Positions 35,184 through 46,411 of a stretch of DNA of 64,000 nucleotides are shown here, piece after piece; the first letter of the stretch is position 1; every line of letters starts with the position of its first letter. This stretch comes from Rhodanobacter sp. (GTDB taxonomy: Bacteria > Pseudomonadota > Gammaproteobacteria > Xanthomonadales > Rhodanobacteraceae). The notes below the pieces were generated by a model. The model saw only the letters and a program-made list of their open reading frames with translations, was not told where the DNA came from and did no database searches. Made by a program: the position numbers and the translations under genes. The stretch lies in the NCBI GenBank assembly GCA_004322005.1, contig SCRF01000049.1:1-64000 (forward strand), written 5' to 3'.

Positions 35184-37502
35184 TCAGTGCATGTCCTCAA
35201 GCAGTCGCCTGGCCGCATCCTGCTGCACCTGGGTGCCTTCCCTGAGCACTTCACCGAGCATCGCGCGGGCACCTTCGGCATCGCCCATGTCCAGATAGGC
35301 ACGTGCCAGGTCGAGCTTGGTATCCACCGGATCATCGCTGAATTCGTCCGCCTCGTGCACACCCACGCCTGGCGGCTGGTGATCGTGTTCCTGTTCATCG
35401 AACGACCAGCTCGAAACCGGTTCGACCGGCGGCTCGGACGATGCGCCGTGCGTATCCGGATGGATCGGTTCGACCAGCGTTTCGTCGATTGGCGATACGT
35501 CGGCGGCCGGCTCGGCGTCGTGGACGCCAGATCCGGTGAGATCGAACTGGTAGCTGTATTCGCTGACCTTCTTCGGCATTTGCGGCGGCAGTGGCGGCAT
35601 CGAGGAAACGGGCGACGACTCGTCGTCGCCCACAGCATGGTCGATATCGAACTCGTGCGACGCTTCCGCTTCGTCATGCGCACTCGACTCGCGATGCGGA
35701 TTGAACAACGGATGATCCGGCACCAGATCCTCGCCCATGTGGAGCACGTCCTGCCACTCGTCCTGCTGCGGATCCGTGATATGGGCATGCATGGCCTCGG
35801 CGGCGGCCTCGAAATGCTCGACATCGCGGCGCGAGTAGTACAGGGTGACCAGTTCCAGATGCAGGTAGATGTCGTCCGGATGCTCGGCCAGCTGGTCGAG
35901 CAACTCGTTCTGGTCGATGTCGTCGCTGCCGTTGTCGACCGGCGCGGTCGTTGCGAATCGATCGGCCAGCGACGAGGATTTCGGCGCCCCGCCTGCCGGC
36001 GACTTGCGACGGCGACCCAACATGCCCAGCAGCAGCAACAACAGCACGACGGCACCAGCTCCCCAAGCCCATTTCTGCATGTACCAGGGCTGCTCGGATA
36101 CCGGTGGTGCCATGCGGGCAGGCGCGGGTTTGGCGACCGGTGCGGCTGGCGCAGCCTTGACCGCAGTCGCCGGTTTGCTGGCGGCCGGTGCACTGCTGGC
36201 CGCGGCAGGCGCAGCTGACGGTGCCGCAGAGGTGGCCACGACCGGTGCCATGCTGTTGGCCGTGCGTGCCTTGGCGGGTGCCGAGCCGTTCTGTGGCTGC
36301 ACGGCAGGAACCGGGGTTTTCACTGCACTGGCCGCTGGCGCAGGCGCGGTCGCCGCCATCGCGGCAGACTTGCGCGCTTCGGCAAGCTTGTTCTGCAGGT
36401 CGGCGATCTCGTTGTCCTTGAGCGACAACAGGTGTTCGTTCTTGTTGTTGATATCGGTCAGGTCTTTCAGGCGGGACTTCAGATCGCTGCTTTGCTGCTG
36501 CAAACTGGCCAGGCTTTCCCGGGTCCGCAACAGATCCTGGCGAAGACTCGCGGATTTGTCGTTTTTGCCGCCGGTACGGCCGCCGGGCGCCGCGGTACCC
36601 TTCATGTCCCTGGCCGGCACCAGCGCCAGGCGATCGCCCGTACCGCTGGTTACGCCTGTCGGGGCACTGGACGCGGAAGCGCGGGTGGCTGCATCAGCCA
36701 CCGTGGTCGGCGTGCCGGCGGGACCCGCACGCCAGTCGCTGTTTTCACGACGGACCTCGGCGATTGCCGCCGCCATCGTCATCGCACGTGCCTGCGCGGA
36801 AGTCGGCATACGCAGCACCACGCCGCTCTTCAGCGCGTTGATGTTGTCGTGATAGAACGCATCGGGATTGGCCTGCTTGAGCGCCAGCAGCATCTGGTTG
36901 ATGTCGACACCGCTGGGCGCGGCATTTCGGGCGATCGCGGAGAGGGTATCGCCGCGCTTGACCGGGCCATACTGACCGTTGTCGACCACGCTGCGGCTGG
37001 CTTGCGAGCGCGACGCAGCAGGAGTCGCCGAAGTACGGGGAGCCGCGGGTCTCGGTGCCTCCCGTGTCGCTGGCGCGTTCGCGACTTGCGGCGCGGATGG
37101 AGCCTGGGTGCCCGGCGGGTCAAGCAGGATCGCGACCTCACGCACGCTCTTGCCGGCCTTGCCATTCACATCGAGCAGCAGATCGATGAACGGATCGTCC
37201 ACGGCAACGCTGCTGGTGATGCGGATCACCCGCTGGCCGCCAGCGGTAGTGGCAATGCTGAAATGCAACGGGATCGTGGTTCGCCCCCCGGCGATACCGG
37301 CGCGGGCGAATTCCCCGCTGGAAGCCAGTTTCACGGTAAGGTCCCGCAACTCCGCCGGATGGGCGGCGTGCAGCGGAATCTCCGCCAGCAATGGTTGTCC
37401 CAGGGCCGACTTGATCTGGATCTGGCCAAGGTCCAGCGCCATGACTTGACTGCTGCCCAGAGCAAGAGCCATCAGCAGCGACAACTTCAACGAACGATTC
37501 AT
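35184..37502 (-). CDS. fimV: FimV-family pilus assembly / polar hub protein
   Basis: FimV-like proteins organise the cell pole and support type IV pilus assembly. The 772-residue protein has a signal peptide (LSLLMALALGSSQVMA), the FimV N-terminal domain (LDLGQIQIKSALGQPLLAEI), a LysM segment (VKRGDTLSAIARNAA, about 180-235) that binds peptidoglycan, a coiled coil (LRTRESLASLQQQSSDLKSR), an Ala/Pro-rich stretch, one membrane segment (AWGAGAVVLLLLLLGMLG, about 475) and an acidic cytoplasmic tail ending in a TPR-like FimV C-terminal domain (DTKLDLARAYLDMGDAEGAR). The asd-fimV-truA order is conserved. Confidence 0.93.
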   Translation of the reverse strand: MNRSLKLSLLMALALGSSQVMALDLGQIQIKSALGQPLLAEIPLHAAHPAELRDLTVKLASSGEFARAGIAGGRTTIPLHFSIATTAGGQRVIRITSSVAVDDPFIDLLLDVNGKAGKSVREVAILLDPPGTQAPSAPQVANAPATREAPRPAAPRTSATPAASRSQASRSVVDNGQYGPVKRGDTLSAIARNAAPSGVDINQMLLALKQANPDAFYHDNINALKSGVVLRMPTSAQARAMTMAAAIAEVRRENSDWRAGPAGTPTTVADAATRASASSAPTGVTSGTGDRLALVPARDMKGTAAPGGRTGGKNDKSASLRQDLLRTRESLASLQQQSSDLKSRLKDLTDINNKNEHLLSLKDNEIADLQNKLAEARKSAAMAATAPAPAASAVKTPVPAVQPQNGSAPAKARTANSMAPVVATSAAPSAAPAAASSAPAASKPATAVKAAPAAPVAKPAPARMAPPVSEQPWYMQKWAWGAGAVVLLLLLLGMLGRRRKSPAGGAPKSSSLADRFATTAPVDNGSDDIDQNELLDQLAEHPDDIYLHLELVTLYYSRRDVEHFEAAAEAMHAHITDPQQDEWQDVLHMGEDLVPDHPLFNPHRESSAHDEAEASHEFDIDHAVGDDESSPVSSMPPLPPQMPKKVSEYSYQFDLTGSGVHDAEPAADVSPIDETLVEPIHPDTHGASSEPPVEPVSSWSFDEQEHDHQPPGVGVHEADEFSDDPVDTKLDLARAYLDMGDAEGARAMLGEVLREGTQVQQDAARRLLEDMH

Positions 37503-37782
37503 CAGCGTGTTCCCCCGAACGATCCCAGGCGACTTGATATCGGTGCCACCGCGGTAGCGGCAATTACCCCAAGCAAGGGGCCACTTTAGTCAGATGCAAG
37601 CCAATCAACAATAGCCGCAGCGAATACTTGCAGGACATTGTTGCCGTGCATTCTCGTTGTTGCTGCGCTTTCATCGATGGTTCGCGGACTTTCCCTCGCA
37701 CTGCCTGCGGCGCCAGTACCGGCAGCGGACCGGTGATCGTTCCATGCCGTGGCTGCCCCGCTGCCCCCCTGCAGGGCGCACT

Positions 37783-38814
<1,032 letters not shown>

Positions 38815-38885
38815 TGGATTTATCTTTGATCGTCAGGGGTAAGTGACTGCGCAAGCAGCTGCAGCCTGCGTGGTCGGGGTGGGGA

Positions 38886-40004
38886 TCATCCGTGATGACT
38901 GGTAATGCAGGTTGCCTGGGGAATCCGCGGTTCGACCACGCCGACATCACCGCACTGCGCGCGGTGGCGCAAGGCATGATCGATCAGTACCAGCGCCAGC
39001 ATCGCCTCGGCGATCGGGGTGGCGCGGATGCCCACGCAGGGGTCGTGGCGGCCCTTGGTCACCACTTCGGCCGCCTCGCCGGCCAGGTTCACGCTGTGGC
39101 CGGGAATCAGGATGCTCGAGGTCGGCTTGAGCACGATCGAGGCGGTCACCGGCTGGCCGCTGCTGATGCCGCCGAGGATGCCGCCGGCATGGTTGGAGGC
39201 GAAGCCGTCCATGCTCATTTCGTCGCGATGTTGGCTGCCATGCTGGGTCACCGCCGCGAAACCGTCGCCGATTTCCACGCCCTTGACCGCATTGATCGAC
39301 ATCAGCGCGCTGGCCAGGTCGCCGTCCAGCTTGCCGTAGATCGGTTCGCCCCAGCCCGGTGGCACGCCGTCGGCCACCACGTTGACACGCGCGCCGACCG
39401 AATCGCCGGATTTGCGCAGCGCGTTGATATAGGTTTCCAGCGCCGGCACCTGCGCCGCATCGGGCCAGAAAAACGGGTTCTGCTCCACGGCATCCCAGTC
39501 GAACGCATCCGGCACGATCTCGCCGATCTGCGCCAGATACCCGCGCACGTGCACGCCATGGCGCTCGGCCAGCCACTTCTTGGCGATCACCGCGGCGGCC
39601 ACCCGCATGGTGGTCTCGCGCGCCGAGGAACGTCCGCCGCCGCGCGGGTCGCGGATGCCGTATTTCTGCCAGTAGGTGTAGTCGGCATGACCGGGGCGGA
39701 AGGTCTGCGCGATGTCGCCGTAATCCTTGCTGCGCTGGTCGGTGTTGCGGATCAGCAGCGCGATCGGCGTGCCGGTGGTCCTGCCCTGGTAGACGCCGGA
39801 GAGGATCTCCACCTCGTCCGCCTCGTGCCGCTGCGAGGTGAAGCGGCTGCGACCGGTGGCGCGACGATCGAGGTCGTGGCGGAACTCCTGCGCATCGATC
39901 GCCAGCCCGGGCGGGCAGCCGTCGATCACGCAACCGATCGCCGGCCCGTGGCTTTCGCCGAAGGTGGTGACGGTGAACAGCTTGCCGAAGGAATTGCTGG
40001 ACAT
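38886..40004 (-). CDS. aroC: Chorismate synthase
   Basis: AroC makes chorismate from EPSP using reduced FMN, the last common step of the shikimate pathway and the source of tryptophan precursors used by the nearby trp genes. The 372-residue protein shows the signatures [49 protein letters not shown] and [16 protein letters not shown]. The ATG at 40004 ([20 protein letters not shown]) is the family start. It lies between prmB and asd on the same strand. Confidence 0.96.
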   Translation of the reverse strand: MSSNSFGKLFTVTTFGESHGPAIGCVIDGCPPGLAIDAQEFRHDLDRRATGRSRFTSQRHEADEVEILSGVYQGRTTGTPIALLIRNTDQRSKDYGDIAQTFRPGHADYTYWQKYGIRDPRGGGRSSARETTMRVAAAVIAKKWLAERHGVHVRGYLAQIGEIVPDAFDWDAVEQNPFFWPDAAQVPALETYINALRKSGDSVGARVNVVADGVPPGWGEPIYGKLDGDLASALMSINAVKGVEIGDGFAAVTQHGSQHRDEMSMDGFASNHAGGILGGISSGQPVTASIVLKPTSSILIPGHSVNLAGEAAEVVTKGRHDPCVGIRATPIAEAMLALVLIDHALRHRAQCGDVGVVEPRIPQATCITSHHG

Positions 40005-40108
40005 GGGCGAAATGGACGTCCGGATTAAAACCTGCACAGCTTAGCGCGATAGCGCGCCGAGCGGGCCGGTCATGCGCGCCGTGTCGATCTGCATGCAGCC
40101 GATCCCGC

Positions 40109-41035
40109 TCAGACCCGTCGGCGTGCGGCAGCTGCCGCCCGGATCGCCGCCGCATGCGCGACCAGGTCGCGCCGTTCCAGCGCGAACACGCCCATCGCGC
40201 CGACCTTGAACTCGATCCACACGAACGGTACCTCGGGCAGCAGGGCGGCCAGCGCATGCTCGCTCTCGCCGACCTCGATGATCAGCAGACCTTCTTCGGT
40301 GAGGTGATCGACCGCCTCGTCCAGCATGCGCAGGCACAGGTCCAGACCATCCCGGCCCGAGGTGAGGCCGAGCTTCGGCTCGTGGCGGTATTCGCCCGGC
40401 AGCGCCGCGTATTCGTCCTCGGTGACATACGGCGGGTTGGACACGATCAGGTCGTAACGGCGGTCCTTGATGCCGTCGAACAGGTCCGACCGGATCGCCT
40501 CGACGCGGCCCTCGACATGCTGGAACACGATGTTCTCGCGCGCCAGCGCCAGCGCTTCGTCGCTGATGTCGGCGATATCGACCCGCCACTCGGGGTTGTA
40601 CTCGGCGATCGCGATGCCGATGCAGCCCGAGCCGGTGCACAGGTCCAGCACGCGTTCGACGTGGCGTTCGTCCAGCCACGGCGCGAAGCCCGACTCGATC
40701 AGCTCGGCGATCGGCGAGCGCGGCACCAGCGCGCGGTGGTCGCTCTTGAACTTCAAGCCGGCGAACCAGGTCTCGCCGACCAGGTAGGCCACCGGCAGGC
40801 GCTCGTTGACCCGGCGCTCGATCAGCACCAGCACCCGGGTACGCTCATCGTGCGTCAGGCGGCCCGCGCCGTAGGCCGGCGGGATGTCCGGCGGCAGATG
40901 CAGGCTGGCCAGCACCAGATGGGTCGCCTCGTCGATCGGATTGTCGTGGCTGTGCCCGAACGTGAGGCCCGCCGCCGCGAAACGGCTGGCGCCGTAACGG
41001 ATGAAGTCGATGATGGAGGCGAGTTCGGCGGTCAC
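40109..41035 (-). CDS. prmB: Ribosomal protein L3 glutamine methyltransferase
   Basis: PrmB N5-methylates a glutamine of ribosomal protein L3 (uL3). The 308-residue protein has an N-terminal helical domain, the SAM fold with VLDLCTGSGCIGIAIA (about 136-151) and the catalytic NPPY motif in LIVSNPPYVTEDEY. PVAYLVGETWFAGL distinguishes it from PrmC. It is the first gene of the prmB-aroC-asd run. Confidence 0.93.
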   Translation of the reverse strand: MTAELASIIDFIRYGASRFAAAGLTFGHSHDNPIDEATHLVLASLHLPPDIPPAYGAGRLTHDERTRVLVLIERRVNERLPVAYLVGETWFAGLKFKSDHRALVPRSPIAELIESGFAPWLDERHVERVLDLCTGSGCIGIAIAEYNPEWRVDIADISDEALALARENIVFQHVEGRVEAIRSDLFDGIKDRRYDLIVSNPPYVTEDEYAALPGEYRHEPKLGLTSGRDGLDLCLRMLDEAVDHLTEEGLLIIEVGESEHALAALLPEVPFVWIEFKVGAMGVFALERRDLVAHAAAIRAAAAARRRV

Positions 41036-41076
41036 GGCAACACCCGAAGCGGAAAGGCCGGCAAGTATAGCTAGAG

Positions 41077-41170
41077 AGGAGTGAGTGAAGAGGAGTGAGG
41101 AGTGAGAGAAAGGCGGCTTACCGCCAGCTCATGCTTTTCTCTCACTCCTCACTCCTCTTCACTCACTCCT
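41077..41170. repeat. Perfect 35-bp inverted repeat with nested hairpin
   Basis: The left arm (41077-41111, AGGAGTGAGTGAAGAGGAGT and onward) is the exact reverse complement of 41136-41170. The 24-nt loop has its own hairpin, GGCGG-ctta-CCGCC. Arms are purine-rich on one strand (GA-repeats). It fills most of the 154-bp gap between the divergent prmB and psd genes and ends 19 bp before the psd ATG. Confidence 0.9.
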
Positions 41171-41189
41171 GCCCCCCTATACTGGCGCG

Positions 41190-42026
41190 ATGACTTTCAA
41201 CGTATTGCTGCAATACCTGCTGCCTCATCGCGCGCTGTCGCGGCTGGTTTACCGGGCCACCCGCTGGACCTTCGCGCCGTGGAAGAACTGGCTGATCGGC
41301 ACCATCGTGCGCAACTACCGGGTCGACATGACCGAGGCGGTGCAGCCCGATGCGCGGGCCTACCCGCACTTCAATGCGTTTTTCACCCGCGAACTGCGCC
41401 CCGGCGCACGCCATGCCGACGCCGATCCGGCCGCCCTGCTCAGCCCCGCCGACGGCCGCATCAGCCAGGCCGGCGCGATCGTCGACGGACGCATTTTCCA
41501 GGCCAAGGGGCGCTACTACAGCGCAGCCGAACTGCTCGGCGACGAGGCCGCTGCCGTGCCGTATCGCGATGGCTCGTTCGCCACCGTGTATCTGTCGCCA
41601 CGCGACTATCACCGCGTGCACATGCCGCTCAAAGGCACGCTGAAGGAAACCGTGCATGTGCCCGGCCGCATCTTCAGCGTGGCGCCGTTCGCGGTCGAGG
41701 CGATCCCGCGCCTGTTCGCGCGCAACGAGCGGCTGGTGTGCCACTTCGAGGGCGAGCACGGCCCGTTCGCGCTGGTGCTGGTGGGCGCAATCCTGGTCTC
41801 GTCGGTGGCCACCGTGTGGGACGGCCTGGTGATCCCGCCGTATGCCCCGGCGATCCGCCGCAAGTCGTTCGAAGGCCAACACATCACCCTGGAACGCTTC
41901 GCCGAAATGGGGCGTTTCAACATGGGCTCCACGGTGATCGTGCTGCTGCCCGCCGGCATCGCCACGCTGGATGCCTTGCAACCGCAGCAACCGATGCAGG
42001 TGGGGCAACGGATCGGCCGTTGTTGA
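41190..42026 (+). CDS. psd: Phosphatidylserine decarboxylase
   Basis: Psd makes phosphatidylethanolamine at the inner membrane. The 278-residue proenzyme has the Asp in LLSPADGRISQ (about 90), the His in LSPRDYHRVHMP (about 145) and the self-cleavage site FNMGSTVIV near residue 249, where Ser becomes the pyruvoyl group. The motif is MGST rather than the more common LGST, a conservative change. The reading frame is complete. Confidence 0.95.
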   Translation: MTFNVLLQYLLPHRALSRLVYRATRWTFAPWKNWLIGTIVRNYRVDMTEAVQPDARAYPHFNAFFTRELRPGARHADADPAALLSPADGRISQAGAIVDGRIFQAKGRYYSAAELLGDEAAAVPYRDGSFATVYLSPRDYHRVHMPLKGTLKETVHVPGRIFSVAPFAVEAIPRLFARNERLVCHFEGEHGPFALVLVGAILVSSVATVWDGLVIPPYAPAIRRKSFEGQHITLERFAEMGRFNMGSTVIVLLPAGIATLDALQPQQPMQVGQRIGRC

Positions 42027-42051
42027 CGGCGGATGGGAGGGGGCAGAGCGG

Positions 42052-42224
42052 GAATGGCACTTACTTATAAGCGCCGTCATCCCCGCGAAAGCGGGGATCC
42101 AGTGCCTTCCGTGGCCTCCAAACGCTTAAAGGCGCTGGATGACCGGCTTCGCCGTTGTAAAGCGCCTCCCGCTTTCGCGGGAATGACGAAAAACATGATT
42201 TCGCGCTTAAGTTAAGTGCCATTC
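42052..42224. mobile_element. MITE-like element, copy 1
   Basis: The element has terminal inverted repeats GAATGGCACTTACTTATAAG (left) and, reverse-complemented from the right, GAATGGCACTTAACTTAAGC. Internal hairpins come from CCCCGCGAAAGCGGGG and CTCCCGCTTTCGCGGGAA. It is about 90% identical to 52052-52222, which is inverted relative to it. Flanks GGGGCAGAGCGG and GGGACAAAGCGG match at 10 of 12 positions, a probable aged target duplication. It encodes no transposase; the remaining gap to 42378 holds no gene. Confidence 0.8.
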
Positions 42225-42378
42225 GGGACAAAGCGGATACCCGCGAAGCTCGCCGGCCAGCTTCGACTGACGCAATACGTCATTTTGTGACGTTTTTGGC
42301 GTACCTGTGGCGGCAGCCTCGTTAGGCTCGCACCCACTGCCGGTCATCAGCGCAGCCAAAATCAGGGCGGAGGCATCC

Positions 42379-42816
42379 ATGCAGCTACTCACTCCATTCA
42401 TTGCGATGATACGTGCCCGCCGGCTTCGGCAGCAGTTCCGCGACATCGAGCGCAGCATCCAGGCTTTGCCGGTCCGCAACCGGATCCGGCTCAGCACGCT
42501 GACCCTGCGTGAAATCGGCCAGGCCGCACGCAGCGATTTCCCTCACCTGTACGGCACCTCGCCGGAATTGCGCTACCTGCCGTGGGGACTGGGCACCGAC
42601 GCCGGCCATGAGCGCGCCCGCTCCGGCAATGGCGAAGTGGCACTGCGCGGCATCGCCTTGTGGCTGGCCGTGGCCTACCACGAAACCAAGAACTCGCCGC
42701 ATGCCAACCTGCAGCCCATACATCGTCAGGTGATGCAGCTGCTGCGCCAGTTGAAGGATGTGCACCACCAGAGCGACATCGCCGAAAGCTGGATGCAGTC
42801 TGGCGTCGCTGCCTGA
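42379..42816 (+). CDS. Hypothetical protein
   Basis: I do not recognise this 145-residue protein. It is soluble, mostly helical by composition and basic near its N terminus (RARRLRQQFRDIERSIQALP). A central block LYGTSPELRYLPWGLGTDAG is followed by ALRGIALWLAVAYHETKNSP. The ATG at 42379 follows GGGCGGAGGCATCC, a good site. It converges on the transglycosylase gene. Confidence 0.65.
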   Translation: MQLLTPFIAMIRARRLRQQFRDIERSIQALPVRNRIRLSTLTLREIGQAARSDFPHLYGTSPELRYLPWGLGTDAGHERARSGNGEVALRGIALWLAVAYHETKNSPHANLQPIHRQVMQLLRQLKDVHHQSDIAESWMQSGVAA

Positions 42817-42856
42817 CCGGCATGCCCCCTCGGCGATCAGGCCGATGCCGGCCGGC

Positions 42857-44344
42857 TCATTCGCAGACGGGCAGTTTCAACGTGTGCCCGGCCCGGATGC
42901 GGTGATGCTTCAGTCGGTTCATGTCGGCGATTTCCTGCACGCTGGAACAGTGCAGTTTGCGCACGATGCTGATCAGGGTATCGCCCCGTCGTACCCGGTA
43001 GCGGCGTTCTCGCCGGGTGGCCGGCACATGCACCGGCGCCGCGATCGCCGGCACCACCGCGCTGTGCAGATCCTGCGCGAGGATCGGCCAGGGGCCGTCG
43101 ACACAGCGCGCTGCGTACACCTTCTCCAGCAGCCTGGGCACCTGCAGTTGCGTGCCGGCCGGCTGGCTCACCTGGGGATCCAGCCGCGCATTGAGATTGC
43201 GCAGGGTGCGGAACCAGCCGTCATCCATGCCACTGGCCGAGCCCAGGCACACGGTTAGCTCGGACAGCGAAGCCGGCCGTTTCAGCACGATCGAGCCGGG
43301 CTTGCCGTCGACCCTGGGAAACTTCAGGTTGTAGCTGTCCGAATGCAGGAACAGCCATGCGGCGGCCAGTACCGCCGGCACGTATGCGCGGGTCTCCTGC
43401 GACAGCTGGTCGTAGATGCGCGGATCGTAGAAACTCACCGCACTGTCGTCCCCCACCAGCCGGCGCATGTGGCCCTCGCCGCCGTTGTAGGCAGCGATGG
43501 TGAGTTCGAGGTTGTTGTTGAAGATTTTCAACTGCTCGTTGAGGTACGCGGCATTCGCCTTCGCCGATGCGGCCGGGTCGAAGCGCATGTCGAATCCGTT
43601 TTCGGTACCCAGTCCGAAGCGCAGGCCGGTGGCGTACATGAACTGCAGCGGACCGGCCGCACCCGAACGCGACACCGCGTTGACCTTGCCACCGGATTCC
43701 TTGGCCATGATGCCGAACAGCAGGGCCTCCGGCAGATCCGCCTTCTTGTACTGCGGCCACATCTGGTAGCGCAGATATTCGTAGTTGACGTAGGCCGCCA
43801 TCAGGTTCGGACGCCGCCAGGTCAGCCAGTCCTCCAGCGCCGCCTTGACCGGGCCGTTCATGGCGATCAGCTCGGACAGCTTCTGTCCGCGCAGCAGGGT
43901 GACGCTGCGCTGCGCCTGCGGCAGGCTGGCCGCGCCGGTCTTGCCGGCGGCGAGCGCCGCCTGTGACGCGTCGACGTCGCCGCTCAGATCCAGGTTATCG
44001 TCGAAGTCGCCGTCCTTCAGACGCAGCAAATGGTCGAATACCGAGTAGAACCGCTGCGGCTCGCAACCAGCCGTCGTGCCGCAGCGCGCTGCCGCCTGTT
44101 TCAGCTGGTCGAGCGATTGGACAAGGGTTCGTTGCGACGCCTGCCGATCGCCGGCGCGCGCCTGCTGCAGCGCAGTCTCGTAGTCCTTGCTGGCCTGATC
44201 GAGCCGGCCGTAAAGCGCGTTGAGCGGGACCGACGGTTTGGCGCCGCCACCGCTGGCACAGCCGGCAAGCAGGGCCAGCGCCGCCGCGAGCGGAGCCAGG
44301 CGCAGGGAACGAACAGCAGCACGCAACGACATCACCGGCTTCAC
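42857..44344 (-). CDS. mltD: Membrane-bound lytic murein transglycosylase, MltD-like
   Basis: The 495-residue lipoprotein (lipobox LLAGCAS, Cys about 29) cuts peptidoglycan glycan strands at the outer membrane. It has a lysozyme-like SLT domain with the catalytic Glu in GIMAKESGGKVNAVSRSGAA, followed by GPLQFM, LTIAAYNGGEGHMRRL and ETRAYVPAVLAA, and one C-terminal LysM repeat (RYRVRRGDTLISIVRKLHCS). MltD of E. coli has two LysM repeats. It is transcribed alone. Confidence 0.88.
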   Translation of the reverse strand: MKPVMSLRAAVRSLRLAPLAAALALLAGCASGGGAKPSVPLNALYGRLDQASKDYETALQQARAGDRQASQRTLVQSLDQLKQAAARCGTTAGCEPQRFYSVFDHLLRLKDGDFDDNLDLSGDVDASQAALAAGKTGAASLPQAQRSVTLLRGQKLSELIAMNGPVKAALEDWLTWRRPNLMAAYVNYEYLRYQMWPQYKKADLPEALLFGIMAKESGGKVNAVSRSGAAGPLQFMYATGLRFGLGTENGFDMRFDPAASAKANAAYLNEQLKIFNNNLELTIAAYNGGEGHMRRLVGDDSAVSFYDPRIYDQLSQETRAYVPAVLAAAWLFLHSDSYNLKFPRVDGKPGSIVLKRPASLSELTVCLGSASGMDDGWFRTLRNLNARLDPQVSQPAGTQLQVPRLLEKVYAARCVDGPWPILAQDLHSAVVPAIAAPVHVPATRRERRYRVRRGDTLISIVRKLHCSSVQEIADMNRLKHHRIRAGHTLKLPVCE

Positions 44345-44461
44345 CTGCGTAAAACGCCCACGATAGCCTGCGCAGCGCGCCGACTCAATGAACCCGCATC
44401 ACGGCGGCATCACGGCACGGCCGGGATGGCTACAATCGACCGATGCCAACGGAAGCACGCC

Positions 44462-44596
44462 ATGACCGCGACCCCGATCGACCGCAACCGCAGCACCAGC
44501 CCGGATCCACGTGACGGCAGCCGTCGCCGGGTCGCGATCGAGGCGGTCGGAGCGCAAATGGTGCGCACACCCGGCATCGTCAGCGACAAACGCTGA
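44462..44596 (+). CDS. Possible small protein
   Basis: An ATG at 44462 opens a 44-codon frame (MTATPIDRNRSTSPDPRDGS, ending GIVSDKR) that stops 16 bp before the next gene in the same direction. The product is polar, rich in Arg, Ser and Pro, and unrecognised. It may be a leader or a chance frame. Confidence 0.35.
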   Translation: MTATPIDRNRSTSPDPRDGSRRRVAIEAVGAQMVRTPGIVSDKR

Positions 44597-44612
44597 GCGG
44601 AGCATCGCCGCC

Positions 44613-45857
44613 ATGCCGAAAATCGAACTGATCGATACCCGCTTGCCGCTGTCGCAGCAGTTGCCGGACGCCCTGCGCTACCCGCTGCGCGCCAGTGCGC
44701 TGCCGGGCCTGGTGGCATTCACGCTCGCTCATTATCTGGCGCTGCTGCCGGTCGCCGGCTTGTTTCTGGAGCTGGTGATCTGGGCGGCCACCTACATGTA
44801 CGCGCTCGAATGCCTGCGGCATACCGCCGACGGCTTCGCGATGCCACCGGAATTCGCCGAGCCCGGCCATGGCGGCTGGGCGCTGGTGGCGATCCTGCTG
44901 TGGTCCACCGTGCTGACCCTCCTGGTCAAGCTGAGCTTCGGCGGCGGCACCTGGCTCATCACCGTGCTGATGGCGGTCAGCCTGCCCGCCATCGCGATGT
45001 CGCTGGCGCTCGATGGCAGCGTGTGGCACGCGTTGAACCCGCTGACCTGGATGCAGGTGATGTCGCGGTTCGGTGCGCGTTACCTGCTGCTGATCGGCGT
45101 GCAGGTGCTGATCGCGCTGATCCTTGGCGTGGCGCAGATCGCTTTCCAGTCGGCGCTGCCGCGGGTGCTCTCGATGCCGCTGTTCTACTTCGTGGCCACC
45201 TACGCCACGGTCTTCAACTTTCATCTGATGGGCCTGCTGATCCAGCTGCGCCACGAGCACTTCGGCCTGCAGCCCGAGGCGCACCGACTGGTGCAGGACA
45301 TCCATCAGGATGCCGACCAGCAACTGCTCGACCGGGTGGAAGAACTGGCCACCGACGATCCGCCGGCCGCGCTCGAGCTGCTGGTGCCGCGCCTGCGCGA
45401 CAGCGCCGCACCGGCGAGCCTGCATCTGGCCTATCGCCGGCTGCTGCAACGGCAGGGCCGCACCGATGCCCTGCTGATCCACGGGCAGATCTGGATGGCC
45501 GCGCTGATCGCCCAGGGCGAATCGCGCCGTGCCCTGGGCGTGCTGCAGGAGTGCAGCGCGATCGATGCCGGTTTCATCCCCGACGACCCGCGCACCTGCG
45601 GCGAACTGGCCGATCTGGCCGCACGCCTGGGCATCAACCGACTCGCGCTGAAACTCTGCCGCGGCTACCTCGCCCACTGGCCGCGCGATGGGCACGCCCC
45701 ACGCTACGGCCTGCTGGCCGCGCGCCTGCTCAGCGAATACACCGATCAGCAGGCCGAAGCCCTGCAACTGCTGGAGCAGTTGGCCGCCGATTGGCCCGGC
45801 CATCCGCTGTATGCCGACATCGATACCCAGCGGCAACGCCTGGTGGATCTGCTGTGA
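44613..45857 (+). CDS. Membrane protein with C-terminal helical-repeat domain
   Basis: The 414-residue protein has about five or six hydrophobic segments in its first 210 residues ([78 protein letters not shown]). A soluble tail of about 190 residues is built of TPR-like helix pairs ([46 protein letters not shown]). No named family is certain. Its TGA overlaps the greB GTG start, so the two are coupled. Confidence 0.72.
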   Translation: MPKIELIDTRLPLSQQLPDALRYPLRASALPGLVAFTLAHYLALLPVAGLFLELVIWAATYMYALECLRHTADGFAMPPEFAEPGHGGWALVAILLWSTVLTLLVKLSFGGGTWLITVLMAVSLPAIAMSLALDGSVWHALNPLTWMQVMSRFGARYLLLIGVQVLIALILGVAQIAFQSALPRVLSMPLFYFVATYATVFNFHLMGLLIQLRHEHFGLQPEAHRLVQDIHQDADQQLLDRVEELATDDPPAALELLVPRLRDSAAPASLHLAYRRLLQRQGRTDALLIHGQIWMAALIAQGESRRALGVLQECSAIDAGFIPDDPRTCGELADLAARLGINRLALKLCRGYLAHWPRDGHAPRYGLLAARLLSEYTDQQAEALQLLEQLAADWPGHPLYADIDTQRQRLVDLL

Positions 45858-46354
45858 GTCGCTGGCGCCCGCCCTCGCCCAGTTCCACCGCGATCATCAC
45901 CCGCGAAGGTTTCGAGCGGCTGAAGGCCGAACTCGACCACCTGTGGCACACCGTGCGGCCGGAAGTGGTCAAGGCCATCACGGCCGCCGCCGCCGAAGGC
46001 GACCGCTCGGAAAACGCCGAATACATCTATCGCAAGAAACAACTCGCCGAGATCGACCGCCGCGCGCGCTACCTGACCAAGCGCATCCCCTCGCTGCAGG
46101 TCGCCGAGGGCGCCCCCGGCGATCGCGGCATGGTGTTCTTCGGCGCCCGCATCGAGCTGGAGAACGTCGATACCGGCGAGATCGTGCATTACCGCATCGT
46201 CGGGCCCGACGAGACCGATGCGAAACAGGGCTGGATCAGCATCGACTCGCCGATCGCGCGGGCGGCACTGAAAAAACGCGTGGACGACGAGTTCGCCGCC
46301 GAGCTGCCGGGCGGGCCGGTGCGGTTCGCGGTAGTGGCGGTCGATTACGGGTAG
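45854..46354 (+). CDS. greB: Transcription elongation factor GreB
   Basis: GreB rescues backtracked RNA polymerase by stimulating transcript cleavage. The 166-residue protein has the N-terminal coiled coil with [20 protein letters not shown] and the acidic tip [20 protein letters not shown], where D and E position Mg, and the FKBP-like C domain ([24 protein letters not shown]). [14 protein letters not shown] identifies GreB rather than GreA. The start is GTG at 45854, overlapping the stop of the upstream membrane protein gene (GTGA). Confidence 0.94.
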   Translation: MSRWRPPSPSSTAIITREGFERLKAELDHLWHTVRPEVVKAITAAAAEGDRSENAEYIYRKKQLAEIDRRARYLTKRIPSLQVAEGAPGDRGMVFFGARIELENVDTGEIVHYRIVGPDETDAKQGWISIDSPIARAALKKRVDDEFAAELPGGPVRFAVVAVDYG

Positions 46355-46411
46355 GCGGCATCGCAAGGGCGCCGTGGTTTGCGGAAACGCGACCGCCTCC
46401 GATATCGCGAC

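Noticed and set aside
41190-42026. Inactive psd because LGST is not present
   Set aside because: MGST keeps the Gly-Ser-Thr needed for self-cleavage and the Asp and His are in place.
42033-42215. Small gene, with a similar peptide encoded at 52061-52501
   Set aside because: Both frames are the translated MITE; similarity comes from the repeat, not from a protein family.
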